A DNA stretch of 64,000 nt, from positions 6,539,346 to 6,603,345 of the forward strand of contig NZ_BDFO01000001.1 of the NCBI RefSeq assembly GCF_001748245.1, given 5' to 3'. The DNA comes from Oligoflexus tunisiensis. Lineage in GTDB: Bacteria > Bdellovibrionota_B > Oligoflexia > Oligoflexales > Oligoflexaceae. Made by a program: the position numbers and the translations under genes. The number at the start of each line of letters is the position of its first letter. The first letter of the stretch is position 1. Below the pieces are notes generated by a model. That model was not told where the DNA came from. It ran no database searches and worked only from the letters and a program-made list of their open reading frames with translations. Positions 36,335 through 44,142 of the stretch are shown here, in pieces.

Positions 36335-37252
36335 ATGGACAACATGCATCGTCTGCTGCCAGCTTTCCTCGCCCTCTGTGCTTTAACGCAGCCGGGCTTT
36401 TCCGCTTCCGAAGAAGCGATCCATGCACCGCAGGCCCCGGTTCCTGTTCCGGGGTTTAGCCTCAAAAATACTGCAAACTTTGATGAATTACGTCATAATG
36501 TTTTGGAGCTCATAGGTTCCAGCAAAAAACGCGTCTGGCTGATCACGGACTATCTTACGGATGGTGATGTGGTTTCTGCGCTGTTTTTGGCAAAATACCG
36601 AAAGGTTGACGTCAAAGTGTTATTGGGTCGCAGCAAACAGAATCAATATCTTTCGCGCCTCAGTTATCTGAAAGCGCAGGATATTCCTGTTTTCACGCGC
36701 CCGGAGCATGGCTTTGTTGCGCCGACTCTGGTGTTTGTGGATCAAAAGCTTTACACGATCAACCGCGACCTCAACTCACTCGCACACATTGGACAAGCTC
36801 AGATTGCCCAGGCTTCCCCGGCTGATGTGAAAAATTTCGTCAGCTGGTTCCGTGATACCCTGGAATATCCTGTGCCCGCTGTCGTGCGGCCTGAGATGCA
36901 GGTGGGTCGTTCCCGCAATCGTCCTGCGGAAAGCCGTCGCTCTTCACCCGTCGCTGAGGAAACTCCGGTTTCCAGATACGATGGGGAACCCGATGGGTCC
37001 TATAATTACGATCGTTCGTCTCTTTCCAGACGTCCTCCGGAAGGTGTGCCCACGCAATTACCTCGGATTCCAGTCTGGCAAAAGAACCGCGATATCAGGC
37101 AGAAGAATCCGCCGATCCTTCCCCTTGCACCGAATCCGCCTGTCCCTGCGGACAGAGGCACCCAACCTGGACCGACAGCGCCGACTCCGGTCGAAGCTGT
37201 GAGTCCAGATAATCCCGCACCGACAGGCCAATTTCCGGAGGAGCACCCCTAA
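36335..37252 (+). CDS. Exported phospholipase-D-like fold protein lacking HKD motifs
   Basis: A signal peptide (cut near GFSA-SEE) is followed by a single PLD-like half domain (about 45-175): RVWLITDYLTDGDVVSALFLAKYRKVDVKVLLG, then a segment around the expected HKD position that reads APTLVFVDQKLYTINRDL, with no His-x-Lys. It is therefore probably non-catalytic. The last 120 residues are Pro/Arg-rich and disordered. It follows rsmB by 6 bp and shares its last base with the next ATG (TAATG), so the genes are coupled. Role unknown. Confidence 0.6.
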   Translation: MDNMHRLLPAFLALCALTQPGFSASEEAIHAPQAPVPVPGFSLKNTANFDELRHNVLELIGSSKKRVWLITDYLTDGDVVSALFLAKYRKVDVKVLLGRSKQNQYLSRLSYLKAQDIPVFTRPEHGFVAPTLVFVDQKLYTINRDLNSLAHIGQAQIAQASPADVKNFVSWFRDTLEYPVPAVVRPEMQVGRSRNRPAESRRSSPVAEETPVSRYDGEPDGSYNYDRSSLSRRPPEGVPTQLPRIPVWQKNRDIRQKNPPILPLAPNPPVPADRGTQPGPTAPTPVEAVSPDNPAPTGQFPEEHP

Positions 37253-37842
37253 TGCGTAAGATCCGTCTTGTGTCCCTCTTCAGCTTCCTGCTTCTCATCG
37301 GCTGCACCAGGACGTGCAGTTCCGGGCGCGAGTCCATGACTCCCGAGGAGGTGGTGCAGGCTTACCTCGATATTTCCTTGAACATGACCGAGGTGGGTCA
37401 GAAACAGGAGCTGCTGAAGCTGACCACAGGCAATCTGAAAGGCGCGTTGGAAGGTGCTTCGGATGATGTGATCACCTCCGCCTTTATCAAGCAGAACTTC
37501 AAGCTCGACCGCTATTCCGTGGTCGAACGTCGCGATCGCACGCCGCGTGAAACCGAGATCACGTTCTATCTGAGCTATCGCAACCTCGGTCCCGACAAGG
37601 GAGTCAAGCTGGAAAACGCGCCGACGACCACGACGGAGAACACGGTGTCGGTGGTCAAGCGGGATGGCGCCTGGTACATTCAGGATGTGCTGGGAAAGAA
37701 AACCTCGATCGACTTTATCCTTGGGGATGAGATCAAGCCTGGTGAAGGTGGCAGCGAGCCTGAGCAGCCTGAGGAAGTGCAGGCCGCGGAAGCCGCTCCA
37801 GCTGAAACCGCGCCGGCAGAGGCCACACCTGAGGCTCCCTGA
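37252..37842 (+). CDS. Lipoprotein of unknown function
   Basis: 196 aa with a lipobox (FLLLIGC) after MRKIR. Residues 30-150 form a domain beginning MTPEEVVQAYLDISLNMTEVGQKQ and ending with WYIQDVLGKK, resembling DUF4878-type NTF2-like domains, but I am not certain of the family. The tail is Glu/Ala/Pro-rich. Translation is coupled to the preceding gene (TAATG). A terminator follows 23 bp downstream. Confidence 0.65.
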   Translation: MRKIRLVSLFSFLLLIGCTRTCSSGRESMTPEEVVQAYLDISLNMTEVGQKQELLKLTTGNLKGALEGASDDVITSAFIKQNFKLDRYSVVERRDRTPRETEITFYLSYRNLGPDKGVKLENAPTTTTENTVSVVKRDGAWYIQDVLGKKTSIDFILGDEIKPGEGGSEPEQPEEVQAAEAAPAETAPAEATPEAP

Positions 37843-37864
37843 TTCCGCGCCATGACTGAAAAAC

Positions 37865-37901
37865 AAAAGCCGCTCACGGATGGAACCGGAGCGGCTTTTT
37901 G
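37865..37901 (+). terminator. Rho-independent terminator closing the rsmB run
   Basis: AAGCCGCTC and GAGCGGCTT form a 9-bp stem around an ACGGATGGAACCG loop, followed by a T run. Confidence 0.85.
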
Positions 37902-37922
37902 ATTTGCCGTCGACTTGAGTTC

Positions 37923-38005
37923 ACAGCGGACGGCTCATGAGGCCTGGGTGGTCTGCTGTGGACTCAGCGGACGGCTTACGACGCCTTTGCGGTCTGCTGC
38001 GTCCC
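37923..38005. repeat. Imperfect 41-bp tandem duplication at a gene 3' end
   Basis: Two adjacent copies, each starting CAGCGGACGGCT and containing GGTCTGCTG, about three quarters identical. The second covers the last codons and stop of the minus-strand gene 37976-39184, the first lies just beyond it. Confidence 0.6.
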
Positions 38006-39184
38006 CAGAAATTTCACCTGATAGATCACCCGAGTCTTATCGGTCTTGGCAAAACTCGGCTTCCGACCGCGTTTCGAGGAACGGAACGAATCCGCCTCTT
38101 CCAGCACCGATTCCACGTCCGAGGTATTGGCCATCTTCGCCACCAGGGACCGGAAGGAATCACGGATCGACGAATCGCGGACGATCATCGGCACGAGTTC
38201 CTTGAAGAAGGGCTCGCGTGAGAAGCTGGCCATCGCACCGAGGATCTCACGACCGAGTTCACGGTGATCGACTTCCGCCACCTTCTTCAGCAAAAGAGCC
38301 AGATGCTGCAGATAGGTCTTGCGGCAGATTCGGGCTTCTTCATCCGACATGGCCAGAAGATATTGGGTCAGCGCCTGGATGAAGAGTGCAAAGCGCTCGG
38401 GCTTTTTCAGAAGATAATGCTTCCAGGTCTCCTGCAGGATGGTCTGGGCATGATCATCGGCTTCCAGAATGTGCGGGATATTTTCCAGCAGAAACTGCAG
38501 AGCCACCGCTTCCGTCTTCTTATTGAAGAGCAGCGTGAAGAGATGTTCCAGAACCGTGTGACCGAAGCGGCCCATGATCCGGTTGAATCCGACCTTGTTG
38601 ACCTTGCCCTTCTCCATGGTACCGAAGTAATGGAGCAGGCTCAGCCGAATGCAGTTGTCGTTGCTATTGCTAACCGACAGAAGATAGGTCGAGATTCGAT
38701 CCAGAAGTCGGATCGCCGGCACACCCATATCACTGGGGTTTTCCTGCTGGAACTGGCGAACCATGTTGCCGAGTTCACAGATCAAGGCCACCGCGATCGC
38801 GAAGATTTCCTCGGAATGCTCCGCATCAGAGACTTCCGCGGTGATCGCCAGTTCGACCAGAGTCGTACAGGCTTCGAGGCGGTTGGGTTGCTCGAGCACT
38901 TCCTGAAGGAACGCCACCAGGATATCCTCGTTCTGGCAGTTCGCGAACATGACGAGCAGGCTTTCAATGAGAATCTCTTCCGGCAGACGGCTTTCCACCC
39001 GCTCTGACAAACGACCTGCACAGTAGCGCACAAGTTCTTTTAACTGGTTGTCATCCAGTACTTTGCGCAATTGTTTAAAGTCCTTCCAGACCAGAAGGGC
39101 TCCCAGATCCACCAGGTGTTTGGCTTCCTCCAAAGATTCCACCGTTTTCCAACTGCTGGAATTTTCCTGGACAACTTCCGACAT
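37976..39184 (-). CDS. Helical repeat-like protein of unknown function
   Basis: 402 aa, almost entirely predicted helix with Leu-rich stretches, reminiscent of HEAT/ARM-like solenoids. No signal peptide, catalytic motif or named family is visible. The C-terminus becomes basic (RSSKRGRKPSF). It is followed upstream by the GYF-PilZ gene on the same strand (47 bp), suggesting a shared transcript and possibly a link to cyclic-di-GMP signalling; that link is inference. Confidence 0.6.
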   Translation of the reverse strand: MSEVVQENSSSWKTVESLEEAKHLVDLGALLVWKDFKQLRKVLDDNQLKELVRYCAGRLSERVESRLPEEILIESLLVMFANCQNEDILVAFLQEVLEQPNRLEACTTLVELAITAEVSDAEHSEEIFAIAVALICELGNMVRQFQQENPSDMGVPAIRLLDRISTYLLSVSNSNDNCIRLSLLHYFGTMEKGKVNKVGFNRIMGRFGHTVLEHLFTLLFNKKTEAVALQFLLENIPHILEADDHAQTILQETWKHYLLKKPERFALFIQALTQYLLAMSDEEARICRKTYLQHLALLLKKVAEVDHRELGREILGAMASFSREPFFKELVPMIVRDSSIRDSFRSLVAKMANTSDVESVLEEADSFRSSKRGRKPSFAKTDKTRVIYQVKFLGTQQTAKAS

Positions 39185-39231
39185 ACCTCTCCCTCTCTCT
39201 CGACGTTTGCAGCGCCTCTAAATAGACTGCA

Positions 39232-39813
39232 TCACTTCACAAAACGACCGCGATCCCCACGTCTGTTGGCGTCGTCCACCAACTGCTGGATGCTGGTCTG
39301 CGCCACCGGCTCAATTTTGGTAAATTTGAGTCCGTAGCCCACAGGAAAACGAGTGTCCGTATTGAAGCGAATGACGGAAGCTTCCGCGTTAAACGCCTTG
39401 GGAAGACCATCACAGCGCACGGACAGTTTCAACGATTCCCCGATCGTGAAGATCTGGTCACCTGTTTCCACAAAAATGCCACCGACCGAGATATTCACGC
39501 CCTGACCAATCGTCAGCTGACCGTTGTTATGCACCACCACGCGACCATTGATCGTCGCTCGTGGAGCGCCCTCAAGGCGTTTCTCGACCTGCTTCTTGTA
39601 CTCTTCCTGCGTCAGCGGCGCAGAACCGTTGGGATTGGGAATCCCGAGGGCTTCATATCCTTCTTCAATGGGTCGCCAATCCTTCCAACCCACCTTGAAA
39701 ATGTAGCCATCTTTGGCGATCATGTTATTCAGGAACAACTGTGAAACCTGTTGAGTTTCAAAAGGTCCCACCTGCTGTCCATTTTGGTAGAGATACCAAA
39801 CCTGTTCGCTCAT
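39232..39813 (-). CDS. GYF_2 (DUF4339) plus PilZ domain protein
   Basis: Residues 1-55 form a GYF_2 domain (WYLYQNGQQVGPFETQQV, then the GWKDWRPI end). A PilZ-like barrel follows (about 80-185): RATINGRVVV, then NISVGGIFVETG in place of the D/NxSxxG motif, and GYGLKFTKI. An Arg pair ahead of the barrel (EKRLEGAPRATINGR) may serve as the RxxxR motif, so cyclic-di-GMP binding is possible. Cytoplasmic; target unknown. Confidence 0.75.
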   Translation of the reverse strand: MSEQVWYLYQNGQQVGPFETQQVSQLFLNNMIAKDGYIFKVGWKDWRPIEEGYEALGIPNPNGSAPLTQEEYKKQVEKRLEGAPRATINGRVVVHNNGQLTIGQGVNISVGGIFVETGDQIFTIGESLKLSVRCDGLPKAFNAEASVIRFNTDTRFPVGYGLKFTKIEPVAQTSIQQLVDDANRRGDRGRFVK

Positions 39814-39834
39814 AGCGACTCCTCAAACACGGGC

Positions 39835-39854
39835 GGTGCCCGGCTTTGGGCACC
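39835..39854. other. Hairpin upstream of the GYF-PilZ gene
   Basis: GGTGCCC, a six-base loop, then GGGCACC form a perfect 7-bp stem in the divergent intergenic region. There is no T run; it could be an operator or part of the leader. Confidence 0.35.
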
Positions 39855-39998
39855 CTGAAAACCCCCCAGGGAATAACGGTAGGGCCATGAAAGGGGATCG
39901 GCATTTTAGCCAAAGCGCTTTAGACCAAGCTTAAAGTTACAGAAAAAGTGGTCGGAATGTTGGAGACTTACCATATATCATTAAGATGGAGTGGAAAC

Positions 39999-40568
39999 AT
40001 GGTGCGAGGCGGTTTTGCCAAGTTTTACCAAATGGGCTTAATTCTGCTCCTCATTTCGGGATCCTGGATGGGGTATGCCGCAACGCCTTCCAGCTGGAAT
40101 TGGACCCGGAGTCCTGAGAAAAAGGACTGGCAAATTTTCATGAAAATGAGCGAGGCCGAACATAACACTCTATGGAAGGGCCTCAGGGGCCACGGCCTGA
40201 CCTTTGAGACACTGAGCTGGGAATGGCGAACGGGTTGGGTTCAGGTCTGCACACGCCGCTCCTCGCAGCTCTGCGCGCATATCCTGCAATGGGCTCTCTT
40301 CGACCGCGCGCTCGTCGTTCGCGCCGAATCCGCCAGTGCCATGGGCACACGCTTTGCCGGCACCGGCCACCCCCCGGCCCTGCGGCTCCTTGCCACAGCC
40401 TATGCCGTCCAGCAGAACAAGAAGGGCAAGGACCCCCTTTACGTCCAGTTCCGTATCCTCCATGCCATCCAACAAATCGGCGGCACGGAAAGCCGGACCC
40501 TGGGTCACAAACTGGCACACCCCCCCCCCGCCACCGCGCGCTACTGGACCCGCCTCGCCATGCGATAA
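39999..40568 (+). CDS. Exported protein of unknown function
   Basis: With the ATG at 39999 (GGAG 8 nt upstream) it has a signal peptide (GLILLLISGSWMGYA), then about 160 residues rich in Trp, Arg and His. No family recognised. The frame is open back to 39948. It ends 72 bp before the tRNA-Arg gene. Two Cys (VCTRRSSQLC) may form a disulfide. Confidence 0.5.
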   Translation: MVRGGFAKFYQMGLILLLISGSWMGYAATPSSWNWTRSPEKKDWQIFMKMSEAEHNTLWKGLRGHGLTFETLSWEWRTGWVQVCTRRSSQLCAHILQWALFDRALVVRAESASAMGTRFAGTGHPPALRLLATAYAVQQNKKGKDPLYVQFRILHAIQQIGGTESRTLGHKLAHPPPATARYWTRLAMR

Positions 40569-40675
40569 TGGCACCAACGCGGGAAAACCCCTGAAGGTGT
40601 TGACCAAAGGGGTGACAATGGATAGTATGCGGGCTCCAACGGTCGCGTAGCTCAGTTGGATAGAGCACAGGATTT

Positions 40676-40904
40676 GATAGCCGGGCCCAGGCCCAAAATA
40701 GGACTCTCATGATCGAAAGATGATGAGCTGCTCACCTCAAATTCGGGGAACCCTTCGGACCCATGTCCCTGGCAATCCCGAGCCAAGCCTTGGCAACGAG
40801 GAAGGTGTAGAGACTAGACGGGGTGCACCTAAGTCTTCGGATACGGTGAAGGTATAGTCCAGACCACGAACCCTTCGGGGGCGACGAAAGTCGAAGTGTG
40901 TACG
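40676..40904 (+). ncRNA. Group I self-splicing intron (tRNA/IC3 type), 229 nt
   Basis: The intron follows a U at the end of the 5' exon and ends with G, as group I introns do. The core elements match the Azoarcus tRNA intron closely: CAAATTCGGGGAAC for P4, CAATCCCGAGCCAAGC for the J/P5-P4' side, GGTGTAGAGACTAGACGG for P7, and GGTGAAGGTATAGTCC for the P7' strand. No endonuclease ORF is present, so it is a minimal intron that probably self-splices with guanosine. Confidence 0.9.
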
Positions 40905-40943
40905 CTAATCCTGTGGTCGCAGGTTCGAATCCTGCCGCGATCG
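40905..40943 (+). other. Candidate prophage attachment site (attL) in the tRNA 3' exon
   Basis: The tyrosine integrase gene ends 76 bp away and phage genes start directly afterwards, so the 3' exon of this tRNA is the likely crossover target. The matching attR copy would lie outside the window. Confidence 0.5.
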
Positions 40944-41018
40944 CTCTCTAACCAACTAAAATCACTTAATAATCTGCAGTAAAAAATTCCCGAGGGAACA
41001 AAAAGGGAACACCCCGTT

Positions 41019-42140
41019 TTATGCATGCCTCAATTCAAGCTGCTCGAACAGCTCATTTGCATTCTTTGAGGGTGTCAAAAATTTCTTGCTGCTGATACCT
41101 TTCACGCCCAACAGAATATCAGTGACGCCATCCAAATGATCTGGTGCCAAGTGCATGTAGCGCATCGTTGTATCTATATTGGCGTGCCCCAGCAGCTCCT
41201 TAATGACAAACGCACTTACCCCCATCATTGCAAGATGAGAAGCAATAGTGTGCCGAAGATCATGGAAAGTGATACGCGACACCTGCGCTGCACGCATAGG
41301 CGCTTCCATCTTTCGCTTGACTATATGGTGGTAGTCATAGGGCAAGACAGGAGCATCCATTGGCAGCGCCGCCCGCTTCTTAAGAATGTCAAAGACAATC
41401 TGATTCATCGGAATACGGCGGATCTTCTTGCCTTTTGTGAACTCTTGCAATTGGTGGGTTTTCTCGCACACTTTCCTTTTGACGATGATTTGCCGTCTTT
41501 CAAGGTCAATTGCGTTCCGCAGCAGGCCTTCCTGTTCGCCTTTTCGCAATCCGGTGTTGAGTGCGAATGCAACTATCTCGTAGAGATCGTGATCATTATC
41601 CTTTGTCCAGCTTAGAAAACGATCTCGCTCTTCAAATGTCCAAAAGTCGAAATCTTGCTCTGGCAGGCGTATTAAATCGACGCCGCTAGCAGGGCTGGTC
41701 TTTAACATGTCCCACTTCACTGCATCATTGAAAATTTTCTTAGTCAGCCCAGTGATATTATTTATGGTCTTCGCACTTAACCTTCCCTCCGCTGTCAGGG
41801 AGCCTTGCAGCTTAACCACGTCATGCTTTGTAACTTCCGCCAAATCCATCTTGCCCCATCGCGGGAGCAAATAATCGCGCAGTACCTGACGGTCATTGAT
41901 TACAGCAGCAGGCGTCTTATGAACCTGTGCATGGTCATGCAACCACGTTTCTACAAACTGTGAAAACTTTATCCCAGTGCAATAGGATCCTGCTTCGGCT
42001 ACTGTTGGCTTTATGCCAACAGTCAATTTTGCCTCAAACAGGTCTGCATCAACTTTTCTAGGAAAATTTCGCGACTGCATCTTTCCGTTTTCACGCCAAC
42101 GAACTCGATAAGTACCGGCTTTAGTCTTGTGGATGCTCAT
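41019..42140 (-). CDS. int: Tyrosine recombinase/integrase
   Basis: 373-aa phage integrase. The N-terminal part has an arm-binding region (GTYRVRWRENGKMQSRNFPRK) and a SAM-like core-binding domain (60-165). The catalytic domain contains the first Arg (ALNTGLRKGEQ), HDLRHTIASH with His and Arg, LGHANIDTT, and the nucleophilic Tyr in MRYMHL. It lies next to the tRNA-Arg gene and directly downstream of a small HTH gene (1-bp junction), the usual int-xis arrangement. Confidence 0.93.
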   Translation of the reverse strand: MSIHKTKAGTYRVRWRENGKMQSRNFPRKVDADLFEAKLTVGIKPTVAEAGSYCTGIKFSQFVETWLHDHAQVHKTPAAVINDRQVLRDYLLPRWGKMDLAEVTKHDVVKLQGSLTAEGRLSAKTINNITGLTKKIFNDAVKWDMLKTSPASGVDLIRLPEQDFDFWTFEERDRFLSWTKDNDHDLYEIVAFALNTGLRKGEQEGLLRNAIDLERRQIIVKRKVCEKTHQLQEFTKGKKIRRIPMNQIVFDILKKRAALPMDAPVLPYDYHHIVKRKMEAPMRAAQVSRITFHDLRHTIASHLAMMGVSAFVIKELLGHANIDTTMRYMHLAPDHLDGVTDILLGVKGISSKKFLTPSKNANELFEQLELRHA

Positions 42141-42434
42141 CTACATTCCTTTCGATTCGAGCCACCGCAAAACCATTCCCCATCGATACCTGACTTGATG
42201 GCGAAGCTTCACCATCGTTTCAGGTGGTAATACTCGCTCATATCGCCACTTTCTGACTGTCTTCACCGAGATACTCAGCCTTTCAGCCAAATCATCGGCA
42301 GTCAGTAGTTGATCATGTTCTAAATTGTCAAAGAGCGTACGTCCTTTGGGTTCTTCTGTCATCTGCTTGGAAGACATCGCCTTCCGACTATATGATTTAT
42401 TGATTAATTCAGCCTTTGCAATAGGACTTTTCAA
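42141..42434 (-). CDS. MerR-like helix-turn-helix, probable excisionase or regulator
   Basis: 97 aa with a TTG start and GGGGGA just upstream. The C-terminal half (LLTADDLAERLSISVKTVRKW, then RWGMVLRWLESK) is a DNA-binding HTH_17/excisionase-type domain. It abuts int on the same strand. The first 40 residues are polar and may be unstructured. It could be an excisionase or a transcription factor; the family alone does not decide. Confidence 0.65.
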   Translation of the reverse strand: MKSPIAKAELINKSYSRKAMSSKQMTEEPKGRTLFDNLEHDQLLTADDLAERLSISVKTVRKWRYERVLPPETMVKLRHQVRYRWGMVLRWLESKGM

Positions 42435-42471
42435 TCATTCCCCCTGTCAAATTTTGCAACTTTGAGTGATT

Positions 42472-43476
42472 TCAATCTGAATCGCTTTCTGATTCAGTTG
42501 ATAGGTATTCGATAGATTCTTTATTCCCATCTACTTCACAAGCCCCGATGCTCAGAAAGCCTCCCTGATCGAGCACATGGTCGACACTCTTTACTGTCCA
42601 TTCCCCATCGACCCCCTCGCGGGCACCTTTTGCGAATACAATGCGTTCCGACGCGATCTCAGGATTTCCAGGAACAGTCCAAGAAAAGGTCCTTCCTTCT
42701 CGCACAACCTCGCGAAACTTTGTCTCGGCTGCACGGCGAGCAGCGTCCGCAGATCCCCTGTTGAAATCGAGATCGAGTACAACACCCTGTTTCCCAACCA
42801 AAACATACTGCTTCTCAGCTGCTGCTTCGTCCCACCAATATGCGCGGACGCCGCTATATTTTTTTGTCTGATCGCCCGAGTATTCCCACCGGACGAAATC
42901 TGTCAACACGATCGGGCTGAATGATTCCCCGCTGGCCTTCTTCCCCCTGCTTGTGCTTGTAAGCGACAGGTGTCCTGACGAAACTTTGACGACCGCATCA
43001 TAGCGTCGGCAAAGGCGGGTAAGAAAGGCGATATCTGATTCCGTCTGGTCTTCATGCTCAATCCTAATCTCAGAAAATTCTGACGCGACTGCAGGCTTGA
43101 GGCCGTTCCGCCTCGCAATCGTTGAGGCGATGTCAGCCAGGGATACTGAATCCCAACCCTGCGACTTCTGGCTCTTTAGGCTCGCGTTCTGCTCGACGGC
43201 TGCGCATTCGATCTTCAAGATTGGCGGCGACCTTGAACACGAAATGTGCTTCACCGCGTATGATCCCAGGTCGACAAGCTCGTCCTCATACCCCATCGCG
43301 ACATCAAAGACCTGACCGTCCGAAGGCCAAGCAAGCGGTGGATCGTCCACAAGCTCAAGGCACATGGCATCGCTCCTGATTCCGCTCGCGTCCCTTACCG
43401 ATAGCCTGATCAGACGATTTCTGATTGCTTCTGTGAGATCCTTCCCTGCAGTCTTGATCCGAAAATTTGGTTTCAA
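42472..43476 (-). CDS. D: P2-like tail protein D (late control protein family)
   Basis: Hub-forming tail protein of the gpD/VgrG-N fold. It starts with TTG and runs through FRIKTAGKDLTEAIRNRLIRLSVRD, DDPPLAWPSDGQVFDVAMGYED, then DIASTIARRNGLKPAV, which is the family's LysM-like turn, and EDQTESDIAFLTRLCRRYDAVVKV. Length 334 aa agrees with P2 D (about 390). It overlaps the X gene by 4 bp. It is the last tail gene before the integration module, as in P2. Confidence 0.85.
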   Translation of the reverse strand: MKPNFRIKTAGKDLTEAIRNRLIRLSVRDASGIRSDAMCLELVDDPPLAWPSDGQVFDVAMGYEDELVDLGSYAVKHISCSRSPPILKIECAAVEQNASLKSQKSQGWDSVSLADIASTIARRNGLKPAVASEFSEIRIEHEDQTESDIAFLTRLCRRYDAVVKVSSGHLSLTSTSRGKKASGESFSPIVLTDFVRWEYSGDQTKKYSGVRAYWWDEAAAEKQYVLVGKQGVVLDLDFNRGSADAARRAAETKFREVVREGRTFSWTVPGNPEIASERIVFAKGAREGVDGEWTVKSVDHVLDQGGFLSIGACEVDGNKESIEYLSTESESDSD

Positions 43477-43736
43477 TCAAAAATTCTCTCGGATTTTGTA
43501 ATCTCTGTCGGGCGCTGCAGGTCCTGCAGAACGATGAACTCAGGCTTTGTCAACATGCTCACCCGTCCAAAGTTGTCGACGAGAGGCGTGGCTTTCCCCT
43601 TGTCATCAACCAGAACCATCGACAGAATTTCCCGATTGGCTGCGATAACCGCCTCGAGGGCGCCGGGCAGTTCCCCATACTCCCGCCAGCAGATCTCATC
43701 CAAATCATCTCCATCCTTAAGTTGCACGCTGCGCAT
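43473..43736 (-). CDS. X: P2-like tail protein X
   Basis: Small LysM-like tail protein. Start at 43736 (ATG, GGAA upstream) gives MRSVQLKDGDDLDEICWREYG, the family opening, and the P2 X ending pattern around VLQDLQRP. Length 87 aa is close to P2 X (67) and its relatives. The longer frame to 43862 overlaps U and is not supported. It overlaps U by 20 bp. Confidence 0.8.
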   Translation of the reverse strand: MRSVQLKDGDDLDEICWREYGELPGALEAVIAANREILSMVLVDDKGKATPLVDNFGRVSMLTKPEFIVLQDLQRPTEITKSERIFD

Positions 43737-44142
43737 AAGATTCCAACTCGATCGTGAACTCGATCCTTCTCGGGACGCCGTCGCCCCAAAAGATCGAGCG
43801 GTTCTCTTTGATAGATTTGATTTTCCAAAATCCCATGTTCTGCCCCAGCTGAGTGTCTGCATAAACCAAGCGCTGCGGTTGCCCCGTGGCGCCCAGATCC
43901 CGAAGTTGCTTCAGGTGATCCAACTTCCCAGAGAATTCAGGGTATAGAACCCCACTCAGAGTCAGCTTTTCCTTGTCCGGCCCTAGAAACGATGAAATCG
44001 GATGGAACCCAATGGGTTCCTGGTCGGCCCATCGGAATGGTGTCTCGCGATCAACCCTGTCTGGACTCAAAGTCTTGAGCTTGAATGTGAACGAACCTAA
44101 TCGCGCAAAAACCTGTTCCTTGAAAACCGGGATGATATCGAT
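43717..44142 (-). CDS. U: P2-like tail protein U, start codon non-standard
   Basis: Recognised by FARLGSFTFKLKTL, RWADQEPIGFHP.SSFLGPDKEKLTLSGVLYPE and the closing RIEFTIELE, all gpU features. The first standard start (TTG 44070) would remove the conserved FARLGSFTFKL segment, and no ATG/GTG/TTG exists in this frame upstream of it. The only start-like position is ATC at 44142, which overlaps the tape-measure stop as TAATC; an AAGGAA site also sits nearer the conserved block (44121-44116) without a canonical codon after it. The start is therefore uncertain. The C-terminal end overlaps X. Confidence 0.7.
   Translation of the reverse strand: MDIIPVFKEQVFARLGSFTFKLKTLSPDRVDRETPFRWADQEPIGFHPISSFLGPDKEKLTLSGVLYPEFSGKLDHLKQLRDLGATGQPQRLVYADTQLGQNMGFWKIKSIKENRSIFWGDGVPRRIEFTIELESYAQRAT

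Larger units (their letters stand above)
40641..40943 (+). tRNA. tRNA-Arg(UCU) interrupted by a group I intron
   Basis: The 5' exon (40641-40675) and 3' exon (40905-40943) join to a complete cloverleaf. The acceptor stem is GGTCGCG/CGCGATC with one G-U pair, the D stem GCTC/GAGC, the anticodon stem CAGGA/TCCTG, and the T arm GCAGG-TTCGAAT-CCTGC. The spliced anticodon loop is TTTCTAA, so the anticodon is UCU. The discriminator is G and CCA is not encoded. The intron lies between positions 34 and 35. Confidence 0.9.

Noticed and set aside
40829..41026. Minus-strand 66-codon ORF with a GRIRTCDH motif
   Set aside because: It is antisense to the tRNA 3' exon and intron; this motif is a familiar artefact of translating tRNA T-arm sequence.
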